Assembly: GCF_036346295.1 (NCBI RefSeq)
Contig: NZ_CP107819.1
Span: 5,208,001 to 5,272,000, forward strand
DNA length: 64,000 nt
Source: Streptomyces sp. NBC_00536
Lineage (GTDB): Bacteria > Actinomycetota > Actinomycetes > Streptomycetales > Streptomycetaceae
Direction: 5' to 3'
Each line of letters starts with the position of its first letter. Within the stretch, counting starts at the first letter, position 1. Shown here piece after piece: positions 1 through 7,123 of the stretch. The notes beneath the pieces are model-generated. The model was given only the letters and a program-made list of their open reading frames with translations, was not told where the DNA came from and made no database searches. A program made the position numbers and the translations under genes.

Positions 1-52
1 CGGCGAGCCCCAGCACCCGCTCCCGGACTCCCGCCCACATGTCTTCGCTCAT
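1..52 (-). CDS. Unidentified gene, first 17 codons only
   Basis: Only the 5' end of a leftward gene is inside the window. The reverse complement starts with ATG at base 52 and reads MSEDMWAGVRERVLGLA before running off the edge. An in-frame ATG also occurs four codons later. Too little is visible to name a family. Confidence 0.5.
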   Translation of the reverse strand, partial: MSEDMWAGVRERVLGLA

Positions 53-105
53 GGGCACACGCTAGCGAAACAGGTGTCGGCGCCGGTAAGGGATTTTCCG
101 CGCCC

Positions 106-540
106 TCAGCGGTCGATGACGGCCAGGGGGATTTCGTGGGGAGCGCGGGTCTGGGTGTCTTCGAAGGGGGGCCACAGGGCGGTCAGGGCCGGCCAGTAGG
201 CGTCGCGTTCGGCGCGGGTGGCCGGGCGGGCCTTGGCCTGGAAGGGGGCCTGGTCCCGCTGGACGCGGACCTCGGGGTCGGCTTCGAGGTTCCGGTACCA
301 GTCCGGGAGGCCGCCGGCCCAGGCGGCGACGATCAGGCGGCCCTCGTCCTCCGCGTAGATCAGCGGGGTGCGGGCCGTGCGGCCCGTGACGCGGCCGATG
401 GTGGTGAGCAGGAGGGTGGGGACGCCGTGCCAGAGGTGCCCGTCGATGCCGCCGGTGGCGGCGTACGCGCGGACGTGCGCCCGCTCCCGCTCGCCCGGGG
501 GATCCGCGGGGTGGTCCCAGTCGACGTCGGCCTTCTGCAT
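106..540 (-). CDS. Nitroreductase/deazaflavin-dependent oxidoreductase family protein
   Basis: A 144-residue protein of the DUF385 (Ddn-like) fold, a family of small split-barrel proteins that often bind F420 in actinobacteria. Family hallmarks are the segment LLLTTIGRVTGRTARTPLIY near residues 40-60, then GGLPDWYRNLEADPEV. The conserved tail motif usually containing a Glu and Arg near the C-terminus is also present. The reading frame stays open further upstream, but the start is placed at ATG 540 because the upstream part is Arg/Ala-rich and unlike the family. The substrate cannot be told from sequence. Confidence 0.8.
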   Translation of the reverse strand: MQKADVDWDHPADPPGERERAHVRAYAATGGIDGHLWHGVPTLLLTTIGRVTGRTARTPLIYAEDEGRLIVAAWAGGLPDWYRNLEADPEVRVQRDQAPFQAKARPATRAERDAYWPALTALWPPFEDTQTRAPHEIPLAVIDR

Positions 541-691
541 GAGCGTGCCTGCCCTCCGTGGTGCCCGCGGTGCGCGGTGCGCGGTGACGATGTGCGGGGC
601 TAACGAGGTACCGAGGGTTTCCGTCACGATGGCCGAAATGCGGGGGCACCGCCACTCGGGGCGGTACCCCCGCCGCGGCGGGCGGCGGCGC

Positions 692-1198
692 TCAGGCCTG
701 TGCGACCCGCTCGGCGCGCTCGATCAGGACCGGCTCGGCCGGTACGTCGCCGTGCCCGCCCGCGCGGCCCGTCCTGACCGCGGCGATGGCGTCCACCACC
801 TCGCGGCCCTCGCTGACCGCGCCGAAGACGGCGTAGCCGAAGCCGCCCGGGGTCGGGGAGGTGTGGTCGAGGAAGGCGTTGTCCGCGGTGTTCACGAAGA
901 ACTGGGAGGTCGCCGAGTGCGGGGCGCTCGTACGGGCCATGGCGACCGTGTACAGGGTGTTCTTGAGGCCGTTGGCCGCCTCGTTCTCCACCGGGGCCCG
1001 GGTGGGCTTCTGGTTCATGTCCGGGGTGAAGCCGCCGCCCTGGTTCATGAAGCCGGGGATGACCCGGTGGAAGATCGTTCCGTCGTAGTGGCCGCTGTCC
1101 ACGTAGGAGAGGAAGTTCGCCACGGTCGCGGGCGCCCTCTCCTCGTCGAGGTCGATCACGATGGCGCCGAAATTGGTGGTCAGTCTGACCTGGGGCAT
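692..1198 (-). CDS. Peptidyl-prolyl cis-trans isomerase, cyclophilin type
   Basis: A 168-residue cytoplasmic cyclophilin, the usual length of bacterial PpiB-type enzymes, with no signal peptide. It catalyses cis-trans isomerisation of Xaa-Pro bonds during folding. Visible family motifs are FHRVIPGFMNQGG (catalytic Arg about residue 45), ATSQFFVNT and FGAVSEGREVVDAI. The invariant FHR and SQFF elements are intact, so activity is expected. It stands alone, about 150 bp from each neighbour. Start ATG 1198 follows GGGACCGG-type sequence and matches the family start (MPQVRLTTNFG). Confidence 0.92.
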   Translation of the reverse strand: MPQVRLTTNFGAIVIDLDEERAPATVANFLSYVDSGHYDGTIFHRVIPGFMNQGGGFTPDMNQKPTRAPVENEAANGLKNTLYTVAMARTSAPHSATSQFFVNTADNAFLDHTSPTPGGFGYAVFGAVSEGREVVDAIAAVRTGRAGGHGDVPAEPVLIERAERVAQA

Positions 1199-1360
1199 GG
1201 GCGTCCGGTCCCTTCTGGGGTGGGAGCTGGCTGGTGCGGATCCTTGTGTGGATCTTCCTCCAGCTTCGCAGACCTGGCATTCCGTGCCAGCAAGGGCATG
1301 CGGAAGCCCCGGGGACGGGGCCCCCGGGGCTTCGGAGCTTCGGAGTCCGGCGGGGCCGGG

Positions 1361-1546
1361 CTACGGGAGGTAGCGCTCGATGACCGACGGGCCTTCCTTT
1401 TCGATCAGCTCGCGCGCCTTTTCGAGCCGCTCCGGAGTCGGGTCCTGTCCGCGTGCCATCACGAGGTCTTCAGGGTCGTACGGCCGCTCCCCGCCCGAGA
1501 AGAGCTTGGCCGGACGGCCGGGCTGCTGGTCCGATTCACTGTCCAT
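1361..1546 (-). CDS. Small acidic hypothetical protein, 61 aa
   Basis: A charged 61-residue protein starting MDSESDQQPG and ending SVIERYLP. The ATG at 1546 has a strong ribosome binding site, GGAGGAGG, about six bases upstream, which supports it as a real gene. Middle residues (PYDPEDLVMARGQDPTPERLE) look like a short helix-forming conserved Streptomyces protein. No transmembrane segment, metal motif or known domain is recognisable. It could be cotranscribed with nothing obvious; the next gene to the right is transcribed in the same direction and ends 87 bp upstream. Confidence 0.7.
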   Translation of the reverse strand: MDSESDQQPGRPAKLFSGGERPYDPEDLVMARGQDPTPERLEKARELIEKEGPSVIERYLP

Positions 1547-1632
1547 CGCGTACCTCCTCCAGTGCCCCCTGGCCCCATCCTCCGGCGGCCCGCCCTTGAA
1601 CGCACCTCGGGCCGGGAGGATGCCCACTCGGC

Positions 1633-2652
1633 CTACACCGTGGCCAGCGTCAGCAGCACGCCCAGCACGACCAGCGCCCCGCAGATGGCCAGGTTCACCA
1701 CCTTGTGCTCCATGAACACCGCCACGAACTCGCGGATGGTCGCGCTCGGCCAGAAGTACGCGGCCGTCGGCGAACCCAGCACCTGGCCGTTGACCCGCGC
1801 CTTGCGCGCCATCATCGCCGCCCGGAAGGCGTGGAAGTTGTTCGTGACCACCACGCACCGGTACCCCGGCACGGCCCCGGCCATGATCCGCTCGCTGAAC
1901 CGGAGGTTTTCCTCCGTGGTGCGGGAACGGTCCTCCAGCCGCACGTGCTCCGCCGGAACGCCCTCCGCGATCAGCCAGTCCGCCATCGCCCGCGCCTCGG
2001 CGACCTGCTCGTCCGAGCCCTTGCCGCCCGAGGTCAGCAGGACCGGCGCGGGGCCGCCGCGGGCCGTCTGGGCCTCGTAGATCTCCCGGCCCCTGCGCAG
2101 CCGGGAGGCGAGCAGCGGGGGCACCCGGTCCCCGCCGATCAGGCCGGAGCCCAGCATCACCACGAAGTCGACGTCGCCGCGCACCTTGATCCGCCCGTAC
2201 AGGAAGGCGTACCCGAGGAAGCAGAGGAAGAGGAAGGAGACGTAGAGCGCGAGCAGGACGACCGTGACCACCGGCCCGGTGGCCCCGGCCGAACCGACGG
2301 ACACGGCGGTCACCATCAGCACGAGCAGCGCGACGATGCCGAGCCCGGCCAGCAGCGACAGCAGGTTGCCGAAGCTGCGGCCCTCCTTGCGGACCATCGT
2401 CACGCCGTTGGCGATCAGGAACAGCGCCAGCGCGACCACACCGAGGGCCGGGACCGCGAACACCATCAGCGCGACCAGCGGGCCGATCCCGCCCGGCAGG
2501 TGCCGGAGCTGGGCCAGCAGCGCCACGGACAGGCTGATGCAGGTCAGGCCCAGGTACACCGCGTTGCGGAAGCGCCGCCGGTCCTCCCGCGCGCTGATGC
2601 AGAAGAGGACGAACAACAGGACAGACGGCGCAAAGGCGAGCATGGCGCACAT
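1633..2652 (-). CDS. YdcF/ElyC/SanA-family (DUF218) membrane protein
   Basis: A 339-residue protein with four to five hydrophobic helices in the first 170 residues, then a DUF218 domain: VMLGSGLIGGDRVPPLLASRL, LLTSGGKGSDEQVAEARAMADWL, EDRSRTTEENLRFS and VVVTNNFHAFRAA, ending in one more membrane helix. This fold is linked to envelope polysaccharide or vancomycin-sensitivity phenotypes in Enterobacteria (ElyC, SanA), but its biochemical role is unsettled. ATG 2652 and an internal ATG at 2643 are both possible starts and neither has a convincing ribosome binding site. Confidence 0.82.
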   Translation of the reverse strand: MCAMLAFAPSVLLFVLFCISAREDRRRFRNAVYLGLTCISLSVALLAQLRHLPGGIGPLVALMVFAVPALGVVALALFLIANGVTMVRKEGRSFGNLLSLLAGLGIVALLVLMVTAVSVGSAGATGPVVTVVLLALYVSFLFLCFLGYAFLYGRIKVRGDVDFVVMLGSGLIGGDRVPPLLASRLRRGREIYEAQTARGGPAPVLLTSGGKGSDEQVAEARAMADWLIAEGVPAEHVRLEDRSRTTEENLRFSERIMAGAVPGYRCVVVTNNFHAFRAAMMARKARVNGQVLGSPTAAYFWPSATIREFVAVFMEHKVVNLAICGALVVLGVLLTLATV

Positions 2653-2714
2653 CGTAGGTGCGCCCTGTGAACGGCCCGCCGCCAGCGGGTCCCTCAGCAG
2701 GTCCCTCAGCGGGA

Positions 2715-4088
2715 TCAGAAGAAGGTGCGCACGAACTCCGTCACCGTGCCGTCCGCCGCCACGACCGGGATCAGCTGCCACTTCTCGAAGATCGTGCACG
2801 GGTGGGACATGGCCAGCCCCACCAGATCGCCGACCTCCACGTCCCCGGCGCCATCGGTCTCCAGCCAGGCGTGCTGGTCGGACACCTTCACCAGCCGCAG
2901 CCCGGCGGCCGGGCGCTCCACCCCGTCGCGGGCCGAGCGGACCACCTCGGGCACCGGCAGCCCGAGGTCGTAGGCCATGTCCCGCTTCCCCGCGTTCAGG
3001 AAGGCCTGGGTGGGGGAGGGGCGGGAGACGACCTGGGCCCACAGCCGGAAGGCGGGGAGCAGCCCGCCCTCCTCGGGCACCCGGTTGAAGGGGGTCAGCT
3101 TGGTGTACCAGTCGTGGTCGTGCGAGACGTACGCGCCGGAGCGCAGCAGCTTCAGGGCGGGCGCCGACAGGGGCGGCAGCTCGGCGAACACCTCGGCGAC
3201 GCTGTCGAACCAGGCGCTGCCGCCCGCGCTGACGATGATCTCCTCGCCGGGGGCGAGGGCGCCGAAGCGGCCCTCCTCGTCGAAGGCGACGGTGAGGGCG
3301 GTCATGCGGCGCAGCCAGGCGGTGACCTTCGCGGCGTCGGCGCCGGGCACCTCGGCCTCGTAGCCCGCGACGCCGACCAGGCGCAGCGTGGCGGTACGGG
3401 CGACCGCGTCCGCGACGGCGCGGCAGTCGTCCTCGGTACGGGCGCCGGTACGGGCCCCCTCGCCGGCGCCGAGTTCGATGACGACGTCCACGGGGCGGCG
3501 GGTGGCGTCCGCCGCGGCTCCTGCGCCTGCCCCGGCCCCTGCCTCGGCCAGGGCCTGGTCCATCAGCTCCACGCCGCGCACGGAGTCGACGTAACAGACG
3601 AACCGGAACTCCGGGTCCGCGGCCAGCTCGGCGGCGACCCAGCGCAGCGCGGCGGGGTCGACGAGCTGGTTGGCCAGGAAGATCCGCTGGATGCCGAAGG
3701 CGCGGTAGACGCGGGCCTGGTGGGGCATCGCGGCGGTGATGCCCCAGGCCCCGTGCTCCAGCTGGCGCTCGAAGAGCTGCGGGGACATGCACGTCTTGCC
3801 GTGCGGGGCGAAGGCGAGGCCGTGCCGGGCGGTGTAGCGGCCGAGGACGGCGAGATTGTGCGCGAGGGCGTCGGCATCCAGGGTCAGGACGGGGGTGGTG
3901 AACCCGCCGGTGTGCAGGTCGCGGCGCTGGGCGGCCAGCTCGCCGACGGTGAGGCCGGCGGCCTCGGCGTCCGGGGGGAGGCCCTTGAAACGGTGGTCGA
4001 CCGGTTCGTCGGCGAGTCGCCCTACGGCGTCGGCCGGTCGCCCAGCGGCGGCGGCGGTGGTGGTTGCGGCTGCGGGGGCGTGGGACAT
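2715..4088 (-). CDS. D-serine deaminase-like PLP enzyme (alanine racemase N-terminal fold)
   Basis: A 457-residue fold-type III PLP enzyme of the amino-acid deaminase/D-serine dehydratase (DSD1-like) family. The cofactor lysine is in FAPHGKT (Lys98). The C-terminal metal-binding domain carries SHDHDWYT and AMSHPCTIFEKW, whose His and Cys fit the zinc site of eukaryotic-type D-serine dehydratase. The first 30 residues are Ala-rich. It is divergent from an IclR regulator and a RidA gene, which fits amino-acid deamination releasing a reactive enamine. The substrate (D-Ser, D-Thr or another D-amino acid) is inferred from the family only. Confidence 0.85.
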   Translation of the reverse strand: MSHAPAAATTTAAAAGRPADAVGRLADEPVDHRFKGLPPDAEAAGLTVGELAAQRRDLHTGGFTTPVLTLDADALAHNLAVLGRYTARHGLAFAPHGKTCMSPQLFERQLEHGAWGITAAMPHQARVYRAFGIQRIFLANQLVDPAALRWVAAELAADPEFRFVCYVDSVRGVELMDQALAEAGAGAGAGAAADATRRPVDVVIELGAGEGARTGARTEDDCRAVADAVARTATLRLVGVAGYEAEVPGADAAKVTAWLRRMTALTVAFDEEGRFGALAPGEEIIVSAGGSAWFDSVAEVFAELPPLSAPALKLLRSGAYVSHDHDWYTKLTPFNRVPEEGGLLPAFRLWAQVVSRPSPTQAFLNAGKRDMAYDLGLPVPEVVRSARDGVERPAAGLRLVKVSDQHAWLETDGAGDVEVGDLVGLAMSHPCTIFEKWQLIPVVAADGTVTEFVRTFF

Positions 4089-4232
4089 GGGGCCTCCTCG
4101 CGTTGCGTGTACGGCAACGGTCGTTGCGGGTTGTGCCTTCTGCTGTCTAACATCCCGGGTGACGGCGGGTCAAAGTGTCCCGTCCTGCCCTGGTCTGCCG
4201 AGGCCTTGCGGCCGGGTGCGGGTGCCGTTGCC

Positions 4233-4354
4233 CTCCGGGGGCGCCTCAATCGCCGGCGGGGCTGAGATTGGCTGCGGCGACCCAGCTTCCCAGGTGGAGC
4301 GGGGGTTGCCTGCGGCGGCCCGGACCCCCGGGTGGAGCTGGAATTGCCTGCGGC
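4233..4354. repeat. Intergenic repeat cluster with 38-bp periodicity
   Basis: Within the 306-bp gap between the divergent deaminase and IclR genes the element GCCTGCGGC or GGCTGCGGC ends at 4278, 4316 and 4354, an exact 38-bp period. The last two copies share about 24 bp beginning GGTGGAGC. The left part (CGCCTCAATCGCCGGCGGGG, from 4242) resembles an intergenic sequence I recall as widely dispersed in Streptomyces chromosomes. The repeats may be drifted copies of that element or regulator sites; they end about 40 bp before the IclR start. Confidence 0.55.
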
Positions 4355-4394
4355 CAGCAGCCTGCCAGGCGGGGCCGGAACGAAAGAAGGCGGC

Positions 4395-5162
4395 ATGAGC
4401 CAGTCGGTCGACCGTGCGCTCGGCATCCTGCCGTTGCTCGCCCGTGGGGCGGCGGACCTCGGGGAGGTCGCGCGCGAGCTGGACGTGCACAAGAGCACCG
4501 CGCTGCGGCTGCTGCGCACCCTGCACGCGCACGGGCTCGTCTACCGCCAGCCCGACGGCCGGTACCGCCTCGGCGCGAGCCTCTTCGCCCTCGCCGCCGA
4601 GGCCGTCGAGAACCTCGACGTGCGCGAGATCGCCCACCCCCACCTCGTCGAACTGGGCGCCCGCACCGGGCACACGGTGCACCTGGCCGTCCACCAGGAC
4701 GACGAGGTCGTCTACATCGACAAGGTCGACAGCCGCTATCCGGTCCGGATGTACTCGCGCATCGGCAAGCCCGTCGCGCTGACCGTCGCCGCCGTCGCCA
4801 AGCTGCTGCTCGCCGACCTGCCGGAGGGCGAGCGACGCGCGCTCGCCGCGCGGATCGAGTACCCGCGGTACACGGCCCGCTCGGTCCCGGACGCCGATGC
4901 CTTCCTGCGCGAGCTGGAGCTCGTACGGGAACAGGGCTGGGCGGCGGACCTCGGCGGGCACGAGGACTCGATCAACTGCGTGGGAGCGCCCGTGCGCGGG
5001 GCCGACGGGCGGGTCGTGGCCGCGATGTCGCTGTCGGCGCCGAACGTGGTGGTCTCCGCGGAGGAACTGCTCGGCCTGCTGCCGCTGGTGCGGCGCAGCG
5101 CCGAGGTCATCAGCCAGGAGTATTCGGGCTCCGGCTCCCCAGAGATGAAAGAGGAATCCTGA
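4395..5162 (+). CDS. IclR-family transcriptional regulator
   Basis: A 255-residue regulator with the N-terminal winged helix (SQSVDRALGILPLL, then VARELDVHKSTALRLLRTLHAHGLV, the recognition helix) and the C-terminal GAF-like effector domain of IclR proteins (DDEVVYIDKVDSRYPVRMYSRIGKPVALTVAAVAKLLLADL). Start ATG 4395 is chosen because AGAAGG precedes it and MSQSVDRAL is the normal IclR start. It is divergent from the deaminase gene and two bases from ridA, so it most likely controls this small amino-acid degradation unit. The effector is unknown. Confidence 0.92.
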   Translation: MSQSVDRALGILPLLARGAADLGEVARELDVHKSTALRLLRTLHAHGLVYRQPDGRYRLGASLFALAAEAVENLDVREIAHPHLVELGARTGHTVHLAVHQDDEVVYIDKVDSRYPVRMYSRIGKPVALTVAAVAKLLLADLPEGERRALAARIEYPRYTARSVPDADAFLRELELVREQGWAADLGGHEDSINCVGAPVRGADGRVVAAMSLSAPNVVVSAEELLGLLPLVRRSAEVISQEYSGSGSPEMKEES

Positions 5163-5164
5163 GC

Positions 5165-5575
5165 GTGAGCGAGAAGAGCGCCGTCACCCCCGCCACCCAC
5201 ACCGCGCCGCCCGCGAAGTTCTCGCACGGCGTGCGCAAGGGGAACATCCTGCAGGTCGCCGGGCAGGTCGGCTTCCTGCCCGCGGTGGCCGGTCAGCCGC
5301 CGACGCCCGCCGGGCCCACGCTGCGCGAGCAGACCCTCCAGACACTGGAGAACGTCCGCTCGGTGCTGGAGGCGGGCGGGGCGAGCTGGGACGACGCGAT
5401 GATGATCCGCGTGTACCTGACCGACACCGGGCACTTCGCCGAGATGAACGAGATCTACAACGCCTACTTCGAGGAGCAGGGCCTGAAGGCCGCCCCGGCC
5501 GCCCGCACCACGGTCTACGTCGGTCTGCCCGCCGGGCTGCTGGTGGAGATCGACGCGCTCGCCGTCCTCGGCTGA
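5165..5575 (+). CDS. RidA-family reactive intermediate/imine deaminase
   Basis: A 136-residue RidA/YjgF/Rid-family protein. These trimeric enzymes hydrolyse enamine/imine intermediates such as 2-aminoacrylate released by PLP dehydratases. Recognisable are GNILQVAGQVGF, the helix REQTLQTLENVRSVLEAGGASWDD, and the C-terminal ARTTVYVGLPAG with the conserved Arg that binds the substrate carboxylate. The GTG start at 5165 lies two bases after the IclR stop and follows GAGGAA, so translation is probably coupled. The divergent PLP deaminase is the natural source of its substrate. Confidence 0.9.
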   Translation: MSEKSAVTPATHTAPPAKFSHGVRKGNILQVAGQVGFLPAVAGQPPTPAGPTLREQTLQTLENVRSVLEAGGASWDDAMMIRVYLTDTGHFAEMNEIYNAYFEEQGLKAAPAARTTVYVGLPAGLLVEIDALAVLG

Positions 5576-5637
5576 GCCGACCGGACCCGGTGTGCGGGTG
5601 GGGGCGCCCTCCGGCGGAGGTGCGCCCCCCTCGTGCA

Positions 5638-6978
5638 TTAGGCGCAGTACTGCGCCGCCTTGCCGATCGAGCGGTACATGCAGTCGGCGTTCTCCAGGAG
5701 CTGGAGCACCGCGTCCTTGTTGCGCGCGGTCTCGCGGTCGATCACCTCGTCGGGCGGGTAGAACCCGCCGCCGCTGCCGGACTCACCGGGGTACATCTCG
5801 AAGGTGTAGGTGAAGATCTTCTGCGTGCCCCACAGCCAGTCGTCGATCGTCCCGTCCGTGATGTACAGGTCGCTCGACTGCTCGGGGGTGTAGCCGTTGC
5901 TCGCGGCCATGCTGGTGCCGATCGTCTTGTAGACCGCGAGGTCGTCCGCCGTCAGGCCCGGGGCGGTGTCGTTGTAGGTCCAGCCGTACGGCCACAAGAC
6001 CAGCTGGCTGTACGTGTGGAAGTCGATGGAGGCCTTGATCTGCTGCTTGCCGCCGATGACCCGGCTCCGCACGAAGTCCGCGACGACCTTGACCTCGGGC
6101 GCCGACTCGCCGGCCGCGCCGCGGTAGGTCTCGGAGCTCTTGCTGCTGGAGGAGCCGCCGCAGCAGCCCCACTTGTAGTTCCAGTTCCGGTTCTCGTCGG
6201 TGCCGACGGCGGAGGAGCCGGAGTTGGGCTGCCGGTTCTTGCGCCAGGACCGGTAGGAGCCGGAGGCGATGTCGTACTCGCCGCCGTCCGGGTTGAGGTC
6301 CGGCACGACCCAGATCTCGCGGCCGTTGACCATGCTGGTGATCCGCGGGTCGGTGCCGTACTTGGAGCCGAACTCCTTGAGCAGGTAGAGGGCCATCTCG
6401 ACGGTGAGGTGCTCGCGCGCGTGCTGGTGCGCGGTGAAGAGCACCTCGGGCTCGTTCTCGTCGGTGGCGACGTTGTCGCTGATCTTGATGGCGACGATGT
6501 CCCGGCCCTGGTAGGACTTCCCGATCACCTGCTTGCTCATGATGTTCGGGTAGGCGGCGATGTCCTGGTCGATCTCCGCGCTCGCCTCGGCGTAGTTGTG
6601 GTACTTCGAGTCGGCCGGCGGGAAGTCGAAGGGGAGGGCGGCGATGCCGGGCATCGAGCGGTCCGGCGGGCCGGCCAGCGCGGTCAGCTGGTAGCCGCGT
6701 GCGCGCAGGCTCTTGGCCTGCTGGGGGTCGGCGCTGACGACGACGGTGTGGTCGTCCACCTCGTCGATCGACACGCCGGTCGAGAGCAGCGCCGTACGGT
6801 CGGCGGCCGAGGAGGGGCCGTGGATGCGGTACTGGACGATCGCCTCGTCCTGGGTCTGGGTGGACGGCGTGGGCGGTGGTGAGGCCGTGGCCGCGCTCAT
6901 GCCGTAGACGGGTGCGCCGAGCGCGAGCGCCAGCAGGGCCGCCGTGACGGCGGCCCTTCGGCGGGCGTGGAGCCGCAT
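5638..6978 (-). CDS. Secreted M14 zinc carboxypeptidase
   Basis: A 446-residue metallocarboxypeptidase. Residues 1-32 form a Sec signal peptide (RRR, hydrophobic core, ALA/SAATA region). A propeptide-like segment follows to about 120. The M14 domain has the zinc pair His186 and Glu189 in HQHAREH, a third zinc ligand in [10 protein letters not shown], the [10 protein letters not shown] substrate loop and the catalytic Glu in [10 protein letters not shown]. All catalytic parts are intact. It should cut C-terminal residues from peptides outside the cell. Two Cys pairs (CCGG and CMY/YCA near the end) may form disulphides. Confidence 0.92.
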   Translation of the reverse strand: MRLHARRRAAVTAALLALALGAPVYGMSAATASPPPTPSTQTQDEAIVQYRIHGPSSAADRTALLSTGVSIDEVDDHTVVVSADPQQAKSLRARGYQLTALAGPPDRSMPGIAALPFDFPPADSKYHNYAEASAEIDQDIAAYPNIMSKQVIGKSYQGRDIVAIKISDNVATDENEPEVLFTAHQHAREHLTVEMALYLLKEFGSKYGTDPRITSMVNGREIWVVPDLNPDGGEYDIASGSYRSWRKNRQPNSGSSAVGTDENRNWNYKWGCCGGSSSSKSSETYRGAAGESAPEVKVVADFVRSRVIGGKQQIKASIDFHTYSQLVLWPYGWTYNDTAPGLTADDLAVYKTIGTSMAASNGYTPEQSSDLYITDGTIDDWLWGTQKIFTYTFEMYPGESGSGGGFYPPDEVIDRETARNKDAVLQLLENADCMYRSIGKAAQYCA

Positions 6979-7046
6979 GCGTTCTCCTGGGTGGGGAGTG
7001 TGGGGGTAGCCGTGCGGACGCGCACAGCGTCCGCCCGTGGCATGTC

Positions 7047-7100
7047 CCGGTCAAGGGCCCGAAACCGGTCAAGCGTCGGGATCCGGTCACGGGCCGGGAA
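7047..7100. repeat. Three 18-bp tandem repeats upstream of the M14 carboxypeptidase
   Basis: CCGGTCA recurs at 7047, 7065 and 7083, exactly 18 bp apart. Each unit continues with G/C-rich sequence ending in GAAA, GGAT or GGAA. The block sits 69-122 bp before the carboxypeptidase start and just after the chitinase stop, so it lies in the carboxypeptidase promoter region. It looks like a set of repeated regulator half-sites, though no protein can be assigned. Confidence 0.55.
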
Positions 7101-7123
7101 ACGGCCACCCCCACAGGTACCCG

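Noticed and set aside
1633..3792. Minus-strand frame joining the YdcF gene with sequence inside the deaminase gene
   Set aside because: The upstream half is Arg/Pro-rich shadow of the deaminase frame; the YdcF family starts at 2652.
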